A stretch of 64,000 bases of DNA from Pseudomonas purpurea (GTDB lineage Bacteria; Pseudomonadota; Gammaproteobacteria; Pseudomonadales; Pseudomonadaceae): positions 496,001-560,000 of the forward strand of contig NZ_CP150918.1 in NCBI RefSeq assembly GCF_039908635.1, read 5' to 3'. The stretch's first letter is position 1, and every line of letters begins with the position of its first letter. The notes under the pieces are model-generated. The model saw only the letters and a list, made by a program, of their open reading frames with translations, made no database searches and was not told where the DNA came from. Of the stretch, positions 15,952 through 25,148 are shown piece after piece. The translations under genes were made by a program, and so were the position numbers.

Positions 15952-17195
15952 TGGGCATCGCTCGCGCAGATTTCCGAAAGCATGCGCAGGCGCCGCTTGG
16001 GTTCGCTGACAAACGGGTTGCGCTCATCCCAGGCGTAACCGGCGAGGATCGAGCTGATCATCCGACGGATTTCCGGTGAGCTGCCCGGGTGGAAGATTAC
16101 GTCCTGGAAGGTTCCGGCGTACCAGCCTTCGACGTAGCAACGGAAGGTGTCGACGCCACGCTTCAGCGGCTCGGCAAACTCGCGCTGCCAGTCGACGCTT
16201 TCGCCGCTCAACTGACGGTGCAAAACGCCAGCGGCCATGCTCGCCGAACGCATGGCGATGGTCACACCGGAGGAGAACACCGGGTCGAGGAATTCGGCGG
16301 CATTGCCAAGCAGGGCAAAGCCCGGGCCGTGCAGGGTTTTGACGTTGGCCGAGTAACCGCCGATGGTCCGAGCAGGGGTGTCCCACACGGCGTTTTCCAG
16401 CACACCGGCCAGGCTCGGCGTTTCAGCGATGAAGCCGCGCAGGCATTCGTCGAGGTTCTCGGTGCGGCCTTCAAAATGTTCCGCCGCCGCGACCACGCCC
16501 ACCGAGCAGCGCCCGTTGCTGAACGGGATGGTCCAGAACCAGATATCGCGGTGCAGCGGGTGAGTGGTGACGAGGATCTTTTCACGCTCGAAATGCGTGC
16601 AGTCGATGCGGTCTTCGACGTGGGTGAATACGGCTTGGCGCACCGGGAAATTCGAAGGCGCTTCAAGGTCCAGCAGGCGCGGCAGAACCCGCCCGTAACC
16701 GCTGGCGTCGAGCACGAAGTCGGCTTCGACGCGGTACTCGCTGCCGTCTTCACGACGGGCGCTGAGCTGCGGTTTCGGCAGATCGAAATCGGCCCCGATG
16801 ATTTCTTCGCCGTAGCGGATTTCCACGCCTTGCAGCGCCGCTTGATCGGCCAGCAGTTTGTCGAAATCGCCGCGCTGCACCTGGAAAGTGGTCGGCTTGC
16901 CATTGCTGAACGTGTCACCGAAATCGAAGGCGCTGTAACGCTCGCCCCAGGCGAAGGCAGCACCGGTTTTCAACTGGAACCCGGCGGCGTTCACCGCGTC
17001 GAGCATGCCGGCTTCTTCAACGAAATCCAGGCAATGGGACAGCAGGCTTTCGCCGATGGAAAACCGTGGGAAATGTTGGCGCTCGAGGATGAGCACGTCA
17101 TGACCTTTGCGCTTGAGCAACGCGGCCGCAATGGCCCCCGATGGGCCGGCGCCGACGACGATAACCTGGCGACGTTCCACTTCAACTGTTGGCAC
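15948..17195 (-). CDS. FAD-dependent oxidoreductase (halogenase-like), aryl polyene cluster
   Basis: 415 residues with a GTG start. The FAD-binding dinucleotide fold is VVGAGPSGAIAAALLKRKGH near residue 14, with a glutamate ending strand 2. Later motifs include the GYG strand (DASGYGRVLPRLLD) and the FAD phosphate motif GFALLGNAAEFLDPVFSSGV. It belongs to the geranylgeranyl-reductase/tryptophan-halogenase superfamily. The WxWxIP segment of true halogenases appears here only as WFWTIPFSNG, so halogenation is not implied. It probably oxidises or hydroxylates the aryl head or a lipid intermediate. Confidence 0.82.
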   Translation of the reverse strand: MPTVEVERRQVIVVGAGPSGAIAAALLKRKGHDVLILERQHFPRFSIGESLLSHCLDFVEEAGMLDAVNAAGFQLKTGAAFAWGERYSAFDFGDTFSNGKPTTFQVQRGDFDKLLADQAALQGVEIRYGEEIIGADFDLPKPQLSARREDGSEYRVEADFVLDASGYGRVLPRLLDLEAPSNFPVRQAVFTHVEDRIDCTHFEREKILVTTHPLHRDIWFWTIPFSNGRCSVGVVAAAEHFEGRTENLDECLRGFIAETPSLAGVLENAVWDTPARTIGGYSANVKTLHGPGFALLGNAAEFLDPVFSSGVTIAMRSASMAAGVLHRQLSGESVDWQREFAEPLKRGVDTFRCYVEGWYAGTFQDVIFHPGSSPEIRRMISSILAGYAWDERNPFVSEPKRRLRMLSEICASDAQ

Positions 17196-18342
17196 TGGGG
17201 CTCCTTGCCGGGGCGGCGATGTGTAAGGGGGTTCGGTGGATGCCGGCCAATGCCGGCAGCAAAGTGGCGATCAGGCCCATCAGCATCAGCGCGAAGTACA
17301 GCGCGGGGCTGATCAGCCCTTGTTGCAGCAGCAGGTTGAGAAAGACGATCTCGCTCAACCCGCGAATGTTCAGCAGCAGGCTTTCGCGCCAGCGGCTGGC
17401 GCCGGTAAACGACGCACCGGCCCAGCCCAGGCCCAGCCAGTTGCCCAGCAGTTTGCTGGCCACCGGCAATAACAACAGTGAGGCCAGTTGCACCCAACTG
17501 AGGCTGCTCATGGCGCTGTGCACATTGATCTGCACAATGCCGAACGTCAGGATCAGCGGGATGGCGACGCCGGTCTGCAAACGGTTCATCCAGGCTGCCT
17601 GTAACGGCAGCACCAGCGGCAGCTTGAGGGCGGCCATGCACAGCAGATAGCCGATACCGAAAATCAGGGCATTGAGTTTGTAATGCTCGGCCACTACCAG
17701 CAGCCCGAAAAAGCCCAGGCTGTGCAGCAACGGTTGGCGCAACCCCAGCAGGCGCAGCAGCATCGGTAGACAGGCACCGGCCAGCGGCAACAGCAGGCTG
17801 CTCAGGTGCAGGCTGCCCTGGGCGATGGCGAACAGGCTCCAGCAGGTCAGGTCGATAAGGATCGCGGTTTGTACCAGTCGCCGGGTTGCAGCAGGTGGGT
17901 AGTCGATATGCCGCAGGTACAGGTAGAGCACCGGAATCGCGGTGATCGCGAACAACAATCCCACTGCCAGCGAACTCAGCCACGGCTGGCTCGGCAGCAG
18001 CCACACCGCCGTGGCGAGCCCGCAGGCGAACGGAATACAGAAGCTCGGCACGGCGATTTTCAGGCTCTGGCGGTCCAGTTCCAGGTCGATCACATCGCTG
18101 AGAATATGCCCCAGCAGCAGGGCAAAACTCAGGCTGTAGAGGTTTTTCAGCCACTGGGGCGAAACCAGCTCGGCCCCGCTCAACTGCCACTGCGGCTCGA
18201 TCCAGAAGTACATCAGCAACGGCAGGCCGAAGGTTGCCAGCAGCAACTGGCTGACAATCGGGATCAAGCCAACGTAACGGCCAACCCGTGTCGCCAGGGC
18301 GAACAACGCCAGGGCCAGCAGCCAAAACAGCGCGATCATCAT
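17182..18342 (-). CDS. Sodium/proton antiporter-like membrane protein, aryl polyene cluster
   Basis: 386 residues with roughly ten to twelve hydrophobic segments from residue 1 (MMIALFWLLALALFALATRV). The overall pattern recalls cation/proton antiporters (CPA2 group), with SVIDLELDR-like acidic residues in LLGHILSDVIDLELDR. I saw no clear nucleotide-binding domain. Such a protein recurs in Pseudomonas aryl polyene loci and its role is not established. The start overlaps the MMPL stop, and its end overlaps the flavoprotein start by 14 bases. Confidence 0.65.
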   Translation of the reverse strand: MMIALFWLLALALFALATRVGRYVGLIPIVSQLLLATFGLPLLMYFWIEPQWQLSGAELVSPQWLKNLYSLSFALLLGHILSDVIDLELDRQSLKIAVPSFCIPFACGLATAVWLLPSQPWLSSLAVGLLFAITAIPVLYLYLRHIDYPPAATRRLVQTAILIDLTCWSLFAIAQGSLHLSSLLLPLAGACLPMLLRLLGLRQPLLHSLGFFGLLVVAEHYKLNALIFGIGYLLCMAALKLPLVLPLQAAWMNRLQTGVAIPLILTFGIVQINVHSAMSSLSWVQLASLLLLPVASKLLGNWLGLGWAGASFTGASRWRESLLLNIRGLSEIVFLNLLLQQGLISPALYFALMLMGLIATLLPALAGIHRTPLHIAAPARSPSANS

Positions 18343-20678
18343 GCTGCGGGCTCCGCAACTGGTGCGGCGTGCACCTGACGCCCGGCCCATGGTGCGAGGA
18401 TGAAGCTGAAGGCCAGCCCCAGGCTCACCGACAGGCCGAAGTTACTCACCGCCGGGGTGCTGGAAATCGCCAGCAGACCGAACGACAGCCAGGTGGTCAG
18501 CGCCGCCAGCAACGTACCGAGCAGGCTCACCGCCGCGCCCCCGATCTGCTCACGCATGAGGATGGCGTAGTCGACGCTGATGGCCGTCACCAGCAGCAGG
18601 CCGAACAGGCTGAACAGCGTCAATGGCTGACCCAGCCAGCCGAGGCTGGCCAGGCTGCACAGCGCGGCCAGCAACGGCAGGGCGACGATGCGCAGTGCAC
18701 CGCCGAAACCGAACGGCAGAATCAGCAACAGGACGATCAGCACGCAGGACGCCAGTTTCAGTTCGGCGGCGCTGATTTGCGTGGCGGCAAACACCGCGTT
18801 CAGGTCTCCGAGGCGGTCGACCAATTGCACACCCGGCAGGTCCAGCGCCTGAATTCGCAGAAGGGCAGCGTCGTTCAAGCCTTGCAGGCTGACCATCGCG
18901 GCCACGCCTTCGTCGGTGGCGCCCAGCCACAACGGGCGCCAGGGTTCGGCCAACGGACCGACCAGCGCGGCGTCGATGTCTTCGGTCGGCAGCGCTTGCA
19001 GGTGCGCCAGCTCGGCGTCCAGCGCCGCTTGCGGGACGCCGAGGTCCAGCAGCGGCTGCCAGAACTGCGGCAGCGTGCTCAGCGCATCGCGCACCTGTTG
19101 TTGCTGGGTGGGCAGGTTGACCAGTTGATTGAGCGCCAGGTAACCCTGGAGTTTGTCCAGGCTGACCAGTTGGTCCAGGCGTTCGCTCAGGGCAATCTGA
19201 CGTTCCAGCAGTTGTTGCTGGTTGGCCGCGCGCACCAGGAAGAATTGGCTGGTGGGCTGATAGCCGGTGATCCGCGCAATCGTCTGGGCTTCGTTCATCA
19301 GTTGCGGCGGTGCGCCGACCCACTGGCGAATGTCGTTTTTGGTGGTGAGCTGCCACAGGCCGCCCGCGCAGAAAGCAATGAGCAGCGCCAGCAGGATCGG
19401 GCTGCGCACGTGCTTGAGCAGTGCCTCGCGCACGTTCAGCAAAAACTCTGCGACCCGCAGCGGCCATTGCGCCGGTTGCAGGTTCGCGCCCTTGAGCAGC
19501 GCTGGCAGCAGGCACACCGCCGACAGGTACGCGCCGAGCAGTCCGGCAGCGGAGAACACCGCGATTTGGGTCAGCGCCGGGAACGGTGTCCAGGCCAGGG
19601 CCAGGTAGCCGATGCAACTGGTGGCCAGGCTCAGGGTCAGCCCCGGCAAGGTCAGGCGCAACGCCGGCCAGCTGTGCCAGGGTTTCAGGCTCCAGCTCTT
19701 GGACAGGTAATGCAGCGGGTAATCGACCGCCACCCCAATCAGACTCGACCCCAGTACCAGGGTCATCACGTGCATGTGGCCGAACAGCGCGACGCAGGCC
19801 ACGGCGCCAAACAGCATGCCGACCAGCACCGGAACGAAGGCCAGCAGCACCCGCATACGGCGGAACGCCAGCAACAGCAGCAACAGAATGCCGACGGTGG
19901 CGCCACCGCCCACCCAGGTGATTTCCCGGGTCGCTTGCTGCTGACCGTTGGCCGCGTACAGCAGGCCGCTGGCCGCGAGCAATTGCACGTCGCTGTGGGC
20001 GGCTTGTTCGCGGTTGTGCTTGAGCAACTCGGCGACTTGCAGCGGCAGTTGCATGTCGAAAGCGTTGCCTTGCGTGCGCGCTCGCAGCAGCACCCAGCTC
20101 TTGCCGTCGGCGTCGGCGATCAATGCGCCGCTGCCGATGTCCAGTTGCACCGAGCCGCGTTGCGGCTGGCTGTTCTGGATACGTCCGGTCAGACCAAGCC
20201 AGTCGTCCTGGCTTGGCACCAGGCTGAAACCGGTGAAGGGGTCGAACAGCGCTTGTACGCGCTGCTGGATGAACGCCTGGGGATGCTCGATCAGTTGCTG
20301 TCGGTCGGTTGCCGACAACATCGCCAGTCGCCCCTTGAGCAACTGTGTGCGCAACGCCGGCAAGTCGGCGTGCAGGTTCCACTGGACCTTCTCGAACAAG
20401 CCGCTGGCCTGCCATTGCTCGCCCAGTGCCTGGGCCATGGCGATGGCTTGCTGGCGGTCGGCATGGCCGACCAGCACCAGCATTTCGCGGTTCAGCGGTT
20501 CCTGCATGCGTTGTTCGGCGCGCAGTTCCAGCGGGTCGGGCGCGGTGCCGGGCACCAGCTCCATCAGGTTGGCCGACAGCGGTGCGCCGTCACGCCATTG
20601 CCAGCCAGCGAGCGCGAGCACCGCTACCAGCAGGATCAGGAACAGCCGTGGAAGCATCCGTTCACTCGGCAAAGTCAT
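18339..20678 (-). CDS. MMPL/RND-type lipid exporter, aryl polyene cluster
   Basis: 779 residues in a twofold arrangement: an N-terminal segment, a large periplasmic loop, five or six membrane segments, then the same again. The motif GSSLIGVAVDYPLHYLSK in the first half and LLVTAISVDYAILMRE in the second are the paired MMPL/RND aspartate-tyrosine segments that carry protons. It probably exports the finished aryl polyene lipid from the inner membrane. The ATG at 20678 has GGAG eight bases upstream. It overlaps the LolA-like stop by 17 bases, and an ATG at 20657 is possible. Confidence 0.88.
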   Translation of the reverse strand: MTLPSERMLPRLFLILLVAVLALAGWQWRDGAPLSANLMELVPGTAPDPLELRAEQRMQEPLNREMLVLVGHADRQQAIAMAQALGEQWQASGLFEKVQWNLHADLPALRTQLLKGRLAMLSATDRQQLIEHPQAFIQQRVQALFDPFTGFSLVPSQDDWLGLTGRIQNSQPQRGSVQLDIGSGALIADADGKSWVLLRARTQGNAFDMQLPLQVAELLKHNREQAAHSDVQLLAASGLLYAANGQQQATREITWVGGGATVGILLLLLLAFRRMRVLLAFVPVLVGMLFGAVACVALFGHMHVMTLVLGSSLIGVAVDYPLHYLSKSWSLKPWHSWPALRLTLPGLTLSLATSCIGYLALAWTPFPALTQIAVFSAAGLLGAYLSAVCLLPALLKGANLQPAQWPLRVAEFLLNVREALLKHVRSPILLALLIAFCAGGLWQLTTKNDIRQWVGAPPQLMNEAQTIARITGYQPTSQFFLVRAANQQQLLERQIALSERLDQLVSLDKLQGYLALNQLVNLPTQQQQVRDALSTLPQFWQPLLDLGVPQAALDAELAHLQALPTEDIDAALVGPLAEPWRPLWLGATDEGVAAMVSLQGLNDAALLRIQALDLPGVQLVDRLGDLNAVFAATQISAAELKLASCVLIVLLLILPFGFGGALRIVALPLLAALCSLASLGWLGQPLTLFSLFGLLLVTAISVDYAILMREQIGGAAVSLLGTLLAALTTWLSFGLLAISSTPAVSNFGLSVSLGLAFSFILAPWAGRQVHAAPVAEPAA

Positions 20679-21240
20679 GTTGCTCCGCATCACTCAAAGG
20701 TTGGGCGCTGGTGCTGTCCTGCATGCGCAGCACGGTGCTGTCGCCCTGGGTTTCCAGCAGTTCGATGCGTTGCACCAGTTCGCCGCCGTCGATGTTGATC
20801 TGGTTGAAGACCTGCTTGAGCAGCAACGAGCGCGGCGTCAGCGTGAGCTTCCAGTTCTGGGCGTCGCCACTTAGCGACAGCTCGAAATCTCGTTGCAGGC
20901 CGCTGCTGTCACCTTGCAGCACGGCGAGGAACAAACGGTTCTGTTCGGCCCCGGCACTCTTGTTCGGCACCGCTTGCCAGTGATCGCCGTCACGCCGGGC
21001 GATACCTTTGGCGCTGATGCGGTAGTCCTGTTGCAACGGTGTCTTGAGCAGCCAGAGCAAGCCGTGGTCCTTGGCCAGCACGAACGTGCCCTTGCTGGTC
21101 AGCGGTTGCGGCAGGGCTCGCAGGTGTTTTTCCTGAATGAAACTGCCGTGGATCACGCTGGGCCTGGCCAACTGATCGCTCAGTTGTTGCAGGTCAAAGG
21201 CGTTTGCCAGGGATGAAAAGCCCAGCAACGCGAACAACAT
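20662..21240 (-). CDS. LolA-like outer membrane lipoprotein carrier, aryl polyene cluster
   Basis: 192 residues from the ATG at 21240, which is followed by a signal peptide (MLFALLGFSSLANAF). The mature protein has the LolA pattern: SVIHGSFIQEKHLRALPQPL, a hydrophobic-cavity beta sheet, and LTPRSLLLKQVFNQI. It may carry the polyene lipid across the periplasm. The frame is open for 56 codons further upstream, but that part is a REP palindrome pair, so the longer start is rejected. Confidence 0.85.
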   Translation of the reverse strand: MLFALLGFSSLANAFDLQQLSDQLARPSVIHGSFIQEKHLRALPQPLTSKGTFVLAKDHGLLWLLKTPLQQDYRISAKGIARRDGDHWQAVPNKSAGAEQNRLFLAVLQGDSSGLQRDFELSLSGDAQNWKLTLTPRSLLLKQVFNQINIDGGELVQRIELLETQGDSTVLRMQDSTSAQPLSDAEQHDFAE

Positions 21241-21264
21241 TCCCACGACTCTGTAGCGGCTGCG

Positions 21265-21376
21265 TGTGGCGAGGGAGCTTGCTCCCTGCCTTGGGCGGCG
21301 GTGTTCTCTCGGGGGGATCGAGTCACCAGGTTTACCGGCGCTATGCGCCGGAGCGGGAGCAAGCTCCCTCGCCACA
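21265..21376. repeat. REP pair (BIME) inside APE operon
   Basis: GTGGCGAGGGAGCTTGCTCCC at the left and GGGAGCAAGCTCCCTCGCCAC at the right face each other around about 70 bases. Both match REP units at 25049 and 58277. The pair lies between the thioesterase and LolA-like genes and may affect mRNA stability or partial termination. Confidence 0.9.
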
Positions 21377-21404
21377 GAGTAGCGGTCCAGTCGGCATTTT
21401 TGAG

Positions 21405-21830
21405 TCATGGCAGCATCCTTTCAACGGCATCGACAAACACCTTCGGTGACGCCAGTTGCATCTCGCGGCTGGCGATTTCCACGGCGACTTGCACCGAGCA
21501 GGCGCGGGTCAGGCGTTCGCCGGTGGCCAGGTCGCTGATCAGGTAATTGATCTTCAGACGGTTCTCCCATTCCACCAGGCTGGCGCGCACGTTGAGCGTC
21601 TGGCCGAACACTGCGCCGCGCACGTAGCGCAATTGCAGGTCGATCACCGGCCACGCGTAGCCGGACTCGAGCATCGCGTTGTAGTTGTGGCCGAGTTTGT
21701 CGAGCAGGGCGCAACGCGCGACTTCCAGGTACTTCACGTAGTGGCCGTGCCAAACCACATGCATCGTGTCGACGTCGAAGAACGGCACGAGGATTTGCGT
21801 GTCGGCGTGCAGCACTCCCTTGCTACGCAT
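21405..21830 (-). CDS. Acyl-CoA/ACP thioesterase (4HBT/YbgC-like), aryl polyene cluster
   Basis: 141 residues, single hotdog domain. The opening VPFFDVDTMHVVWHGHYVKY contains the catalytic Asp and the N-Y context of 4-hydroxybenzoyl-CoA-type thioesterases. Its likely task is release or editing of ACP-bound chains. The start ATG overlaps the ammonia-lyase stop by 8 bases. The longer open frame upstream only shadows that gene. REP elements follow its stop. Confidence 0.88.
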   Translation of the reverse strand: MRSKGVLHADTQILVPFFDVDTMHVVWHGHYVKYLEVARCALLDKLGHNYNAMLESGYAWPVIDLQLRYVRGAVFGQTLNVRASLVEWENRLKINYLISDLATGERLTRACSVQVAVEIASREMQLASPKVFVDAVERMLP

Positions 21831-23367
21831 GCAGCCTCCAGTGTTGCTCGGCGATGCGTTGCAGGCACAGGCGCAGTTCGCCTTCCAGGGCGCGGTCTTC
21901 GATGACCGGCGGGAAGTCCTTGGCGAGCGCTGTGTGCATCTGCGCCAGGGCCGGTGGCAGTGGGCGGGCGTCTTCTGCCTGACTGCGCAACCAGACACCT
22001 TGATTGGCGGCCAGCAGGGTAGCGGCGGCGACTTGTTCGGTCAGCTCCAGCACACGGATCGCATCGCGGGCGGCGATGGTGCCCATGCTCACTTTGTCCT
22101 GGTTATGGCATTCGGTGGAGCGCGAGAACACGCTGGCCGGCATGGTGTTTTTCAGGGCTTCGGCGGTCCAGGCGCTGGTGCCGATCTGCACAGCCTTGAA
22201 GCCGTGGTTGAGCATCGCCCGCTCGGCGGTTGCGCCCGACAGGTTGCTTGGCAAACCGTGGTTGTAACGCTCGTCCACCAGCAGTGCGAGTTGCCGATCG
22301 AGCAGGTCGGCGACGTTGGCCACAAGGTTCTTCAGGCTGTCCATGGCGAAGGCAATGTGCCCGCCGTAGAAATGCCCGCCGTGCAGCACACGTTCGGCTT
22401 CGGCGTCGATGATCGGGTTGTCGTTGGCGCTGTTGAGTTCGATCTCGATGAACGAACGCAGCCAGTTCAGGCTGTCGGCCAACACGCCGAGCACATGGGG
22501 CGCGCAGCGCAGGGAATAACGGTCTTGCAGACGATGCAGCGGCGCGGTCGGCGCGTCGATCGCCAGGTCCTTGCGCAGCCAGGCCGCCACTTGCATCTGG
22601 CCCGGGTGCGGTTTGGCGGCGAACAGGCGCTCGTCGAAATGCTCCGGGTTGCCTTGCAGTGCCACCACGTTCAGCGCGGTGATGCGCGTGGCCAGTTGCA
22701 GCAGGTAATCGGCGCGGGCGAAGGCCAGGCAGGCGAGGCCGGTCATCACGGCGGTGCCGTTCATCAACGCCAGCGCTTCCTTGGGACGCAGCACCAACGG
22801 AGCCCAGCCGAGTTCGCGGTGCACATCGGCCGACAGGCGACGTTCGCCCTTGAACAACACTTCACGTTCGCCGGACAAGGTCGCGGCCACGTACGACAGC
22901 GGCGTCAGATCACCGCTGGCGCCCACCGAACCTTCTTCGGGGATCAGCGGCAGGATGTCGTGTTCGAGGAATGCCTGCAGGCGCTCCAGCAACTCCACGC
23001 GCACGCCGGACACGCCGTGGCACAGCGACTGCAAACGCGCCGCCAGCACCGCACGGGTGGCCTGGGCGTCGAGCAGTTTGCCCAGGCCGCAACCGTGGAA
23101 CGTGTAGAGATGACGCGGCAGCGCCTCGACGTGGTGCAGCGGCACCGCGACCACGCAGGAATCGCCGTAACCGGTGGTCACGCCGTAGATCACGCCTTCC
23201 TTGTCCAGCAAGGAGTCGAGGAAGCGTGCGCCCTTGGCGATACGCTCGCGGTACTCGCTGTCGTTTTGCAGCTGCACAGGCACCTGACGGTTGGCCAGGG
23301 CCAGCACGTCTTCGATGCGCAGAGGGAGTTCGCCGAAGGTTACCGGCTCAAGCAGATGCGTCGTCAT
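21823..23367 (-). CDS. Aromatic amino acid ammonia-lyase (HAL/PAL/TAL family), aryl polyene cluster
   Basis: 514 residues. The self-forming MIO cofactor triad is A150-S151-G152 in GSVGASGDLTPLS, and the catalytic tyrosine lid is Y61 in VIYGVTTGYG. Further conserved parts are NSANDNP and GGHFYGGHIA. The enzyme eliminates ammonia from histidine, phenylalanine or tyrosine. In this setting it probably makes a cinnamate-type aryl starter, although the substrate cannot be decided from sequence. It overlaps the acyltransferase gene by 20 bases, and the ATG at 23367 precedes MTTHLLEPVTFGELPL. Confidence 0.88.
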   Translation of the reverse strand: MTTHLLEPVTFGELPLRIEDVLALANRQVPVQLQNDSEYRERIAKGARFLDSLLDKEGVIYGVTTGYGDSCVVAVPLHHVEALPRHLYTFHGCGLGKLLDAQATRAVLAARLQSLCHGVSGVRVELLERLQAFLEHDILPLIPEEGSVGASGDLTPLSYVAATLSGEREVLFKGERRLSADVHRELGWAPLVLRPKEALALMNGTAVMTGLACLAFARADYLLQLATRITALNVVALQGNPEHFDERLFAAKPHPGQMQVAAWLRKDLAIDAPTAPLHRLQDRYSLRCAPHVLGVLADSLNWLRSFIEIELNSANDNPIIDAEAERVLHGGHFYGGHIAFAMDSLKNLVANVADLLDRQLALLVDERYNHGLPSNLSGATAERAMLNHGFKAVQIGTSAWTAEALKNTMPASVFSRSTECHNQDKVSMGTIAARDAIRVLELTEQVAAATLLAANQGVWLRSQAEDARPLPPALAQMHTALAKDFPPVIEDRALEGELRLCLQRIAEQHWRLHA

Positions 23368-24292
23368 CGGTCTTCCAGAAAGGGTAAAAATTGAACCATT
23401 GTTGGGGCGCTTCAAGGCAGTACTGGCCCAGGCGTTCGGCGTAGCGTGCGGTCCACTGGGCAATGACGTGCTCGCGGTCGCTGCGCTTCCATACCACCGC
23501 GTCGGTGAACGGTTCCAGGATCACGCGATAGCGGCCGTTGTTTTTCAGGCACAGCAGCAGGTTGACCGGGCATTTCAGCAGGCCGGCCAACAGCCACGGC
23601 CCTTGGGGAAACGCTGCCGGGTGGCCGAGGAAGTCCACCCGCACATTGCGCCCGCCATGCAGCGGCACGCGGTCGCCGGCAATCGCCAGCCACTCGCCAC
23701 GGTCCAGCCGTTGGCTGAGTTGCAGCATGATCGCCGGGTCCAGCTCGCTGACCTGGATCAGTCGCAGATTGGTTGCGCCTGCCTCGCCCAGCAGACGGTT
23801 GAAACGTTCGGCGTGCTTGGTGTGCACCAGCACGTTCATCGTCACTTGCTCGCCGAGTTCGGCCAGCGCCCGGCACACTTCAAGGTTGCCCAAGTGCGCG
23901 CCCACCAACATCTGCCCGCGTTCGCCGCGCAGTTGATGGCGCAGCAGCGCCGGGTCGACGATTTCGATTTGCTCGATGCTCAGCTTGCCGTTCCACACGT
24001 CGAGCTTGTCCAGCAGCGCGTCGGCAAACGCCATGAACTGGCCGAACACGCGCCAGCGAGTCGGGCGCAAATCGCTACGGCCACTCCAGTCGGCGAGGCG
24101 TTGCTGGTACTGCCAGGCACTGCGGCGGGCGGTGCGGCCGAACAGGAAAAAGTACAGAACGATGCCGTGCAGCACCGGGCTCAGCACTCGACGGCCGAGG
24201 ACCTTGACGCCGAACGCGGTGAGCTTCATCAACCAGAAACTGCCGCGCTCCTCATGCTTGGCCCAGTGTTTTGACTCCTGCTCGCGACTCAT
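23348..24292 (-). CDS. Lipid A-type (HtrB/LpxL) acyltransferase, aryl polyene cluster
   Basis: 314 residues from the ATG overlapping the glycosyltransferase stop (ATGA). A single hydrophobic segment lies near residue 45 (LSPVLHGIVLYFFLFG), and then the LpxL/HtrB-type fold: GAHLGNLEVCRALAEL holds the H-x4-E/N catalytic motif and AIAGDRVPLHGGRNVRVDFL the substrate motif. Its C-terminus runs to WFNFYPFWK. It probably acylates the lipid anchor to which the polyene is attached. Confidence 0.87.
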   Translation of the reverse strand: MSREQESKHWAKHEERGSFWLMKLTAFGVKVLGRRVLSPVLHGIVLYFFLFGRTARRSAWQYQQRLADWSGRSDLRPTRWRVFGQFMAFADALLDKLDVWNGKLSIEQIEIVDPALLRHQLRGERGQMLVGAHLGNLEVCRALAELGEQVTMNVLVHTKHAERFNRLLGEAGATNLRLIQVSELDPAIMLQLSQRLDRGEWLAIAGDRVPLHGGRNVRVDFLGHPAAFPQGPWLLAGLLKCPVNLLLCLKNNGRYRVILEPFTDAVVWKRSDREHVIAQWTARYAERLGQYCLEAPQQWFNFYPFWKTDDDASA

Positions 24293-25023
24293 GCCTGCCA
24301 CCGTCGCCAAAGGATCATCGGCAGGCGCAGCAACATGCCGAAGAACAGGCGCGTGTGCATGCTCGAGATCAGTGCGTTGTCGTGAAACAGGCGGAAGTGC
24401 GACAGGCCATCCTGCGGGTAGTGAACCTGGGTCGGCAGCCAGCGCATCGGCTGATTGCGCCAGGACAGGCGCACCAGAATCTCCGGGTCGAAGTCCATGC
24501 GTTTGCCGAGTTTTACCGAGTTGATCAGCGCCAGGGTCGGCGGCAGCGGGTACACGCGAAAGCCGCACATCGAATCGGGGATCTGCAACGACAGGCTGTT
24601 GATCCAGACCCACACGTGGGTCAGGTAGCGGGCGTACAAACGGCCCTTCGGCACGCTGGCATCGTATTGCGGATAACCGCAGATCAGCGCTTCGGGATTG
24701 ACCTTCGAGGCGTCGATAAAGGCCTCGACGTCACGCAGGTCATGCTGGCCGTCGGCGTCTACTTGCAGCGCGTGGCTGAAGCCCAGGCGCGACGCTTCGC
24801 GCAGGCCGGCCATGACCGCTCCGCCCTTGCCCTGATTGACCGCGAGCTTCACCAAGTAGATGTTTTCACGCGTAGCCAGTTGTTCCAGTACCGCCGCGCA
24901 TGCCGGGCTGCTGGCGTCATCCACCAGCACGCACGGCAAGCCGCTGGCGAGCAGCGCTTCGACCACGGCAGGCACGGCGGTTTCGTGGTTGTAGACTGGA
25001 ATGACGGCGCAGGGGTTATGCAT
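24289..25023 (-). CDS. Family 2 glycosyltransferase, aryl polyene cluster
   Basis: 244 residues. The GT-A fold starts at once with AVIPVYNHETAVPAVVEALL, followed by VLVDDASSPA and the DXD motif in LQVDADGQHD. The motif GKGGAVMAGLREA is DPM1/GT2-like. No transmembrane segments are evident apart from a hydrophobic C-terminus. It probably adds a sugar to the polyene lipid or its anchor. The gene ends in the acyltransferase start and is preceded by a REP pair that separates it from the ligase gene. Confidence 0.85.
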   Translation of the reverse strand: MHNPCAVIPVYNHETAVPAVVEALLASGLPCVLVDDASSPACAAVLEQLATRENIYLVKLAVNQGKGGAVMAGLREASRLGFSHALQVDADGQHDLRDVEAFIDASKVNPEALICGYPQYDASVPKGRLYARYLTHVWVWINSLSLQIPDSMCGFRVYPLPPTLALINSVKLGKRMDFDPEILVRLSWRNQPMRWLPTQVHYPQDGLSHFRLFHDNALISSMHTRLFFGMLLRLPMILWRRWQA

Positions 25024-25048
25024 GATCTGAAGCCTCGCTTGACCCCAT

Positions 25049-25147
25049 GTGGCGAGGGAGCTTGCTCCCGTTCGAGTGCGTAGCGCTCGCCATTATGTTT
25101 TTTAGGGCTGCTGCGCAGCCCAGCGGGAGCAAGCTCCCTCGCCACAG
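25049..25147. repeat. REP pair (BIME) inside APE operon
   Basis: Two REP units in inverted orientation, GTGGCGAGGGAGCTTGCTCCC and GGGAGCAAGCTCCCTCGCCAC, lie between the ligase-dehydratase and glycosyltransferase genes. They share the core sequence of the pairs at 21265 and 58277. They interrupt an otherwise tightly overlapping operon. Confidence 0.9.
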
Positions 25148-25148
25148 G

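Noticed and set aside
18288..20798. Very long plus-strand open frame opposite the MMPL gene (also 54136-56607 and 21766-23394)
   Set aside because: These are antisense frames kept open by GC-rich codon bias. Their products are rich in Gln, Arg and His with no family pattern, and the opposite strand encodes clear proteins.
21241..21408. Longer N-terminus of the LolA-like protein
   Set aside because: The extension is translated REP sequence. The ATG at 21240 begins a normal signal peptide.
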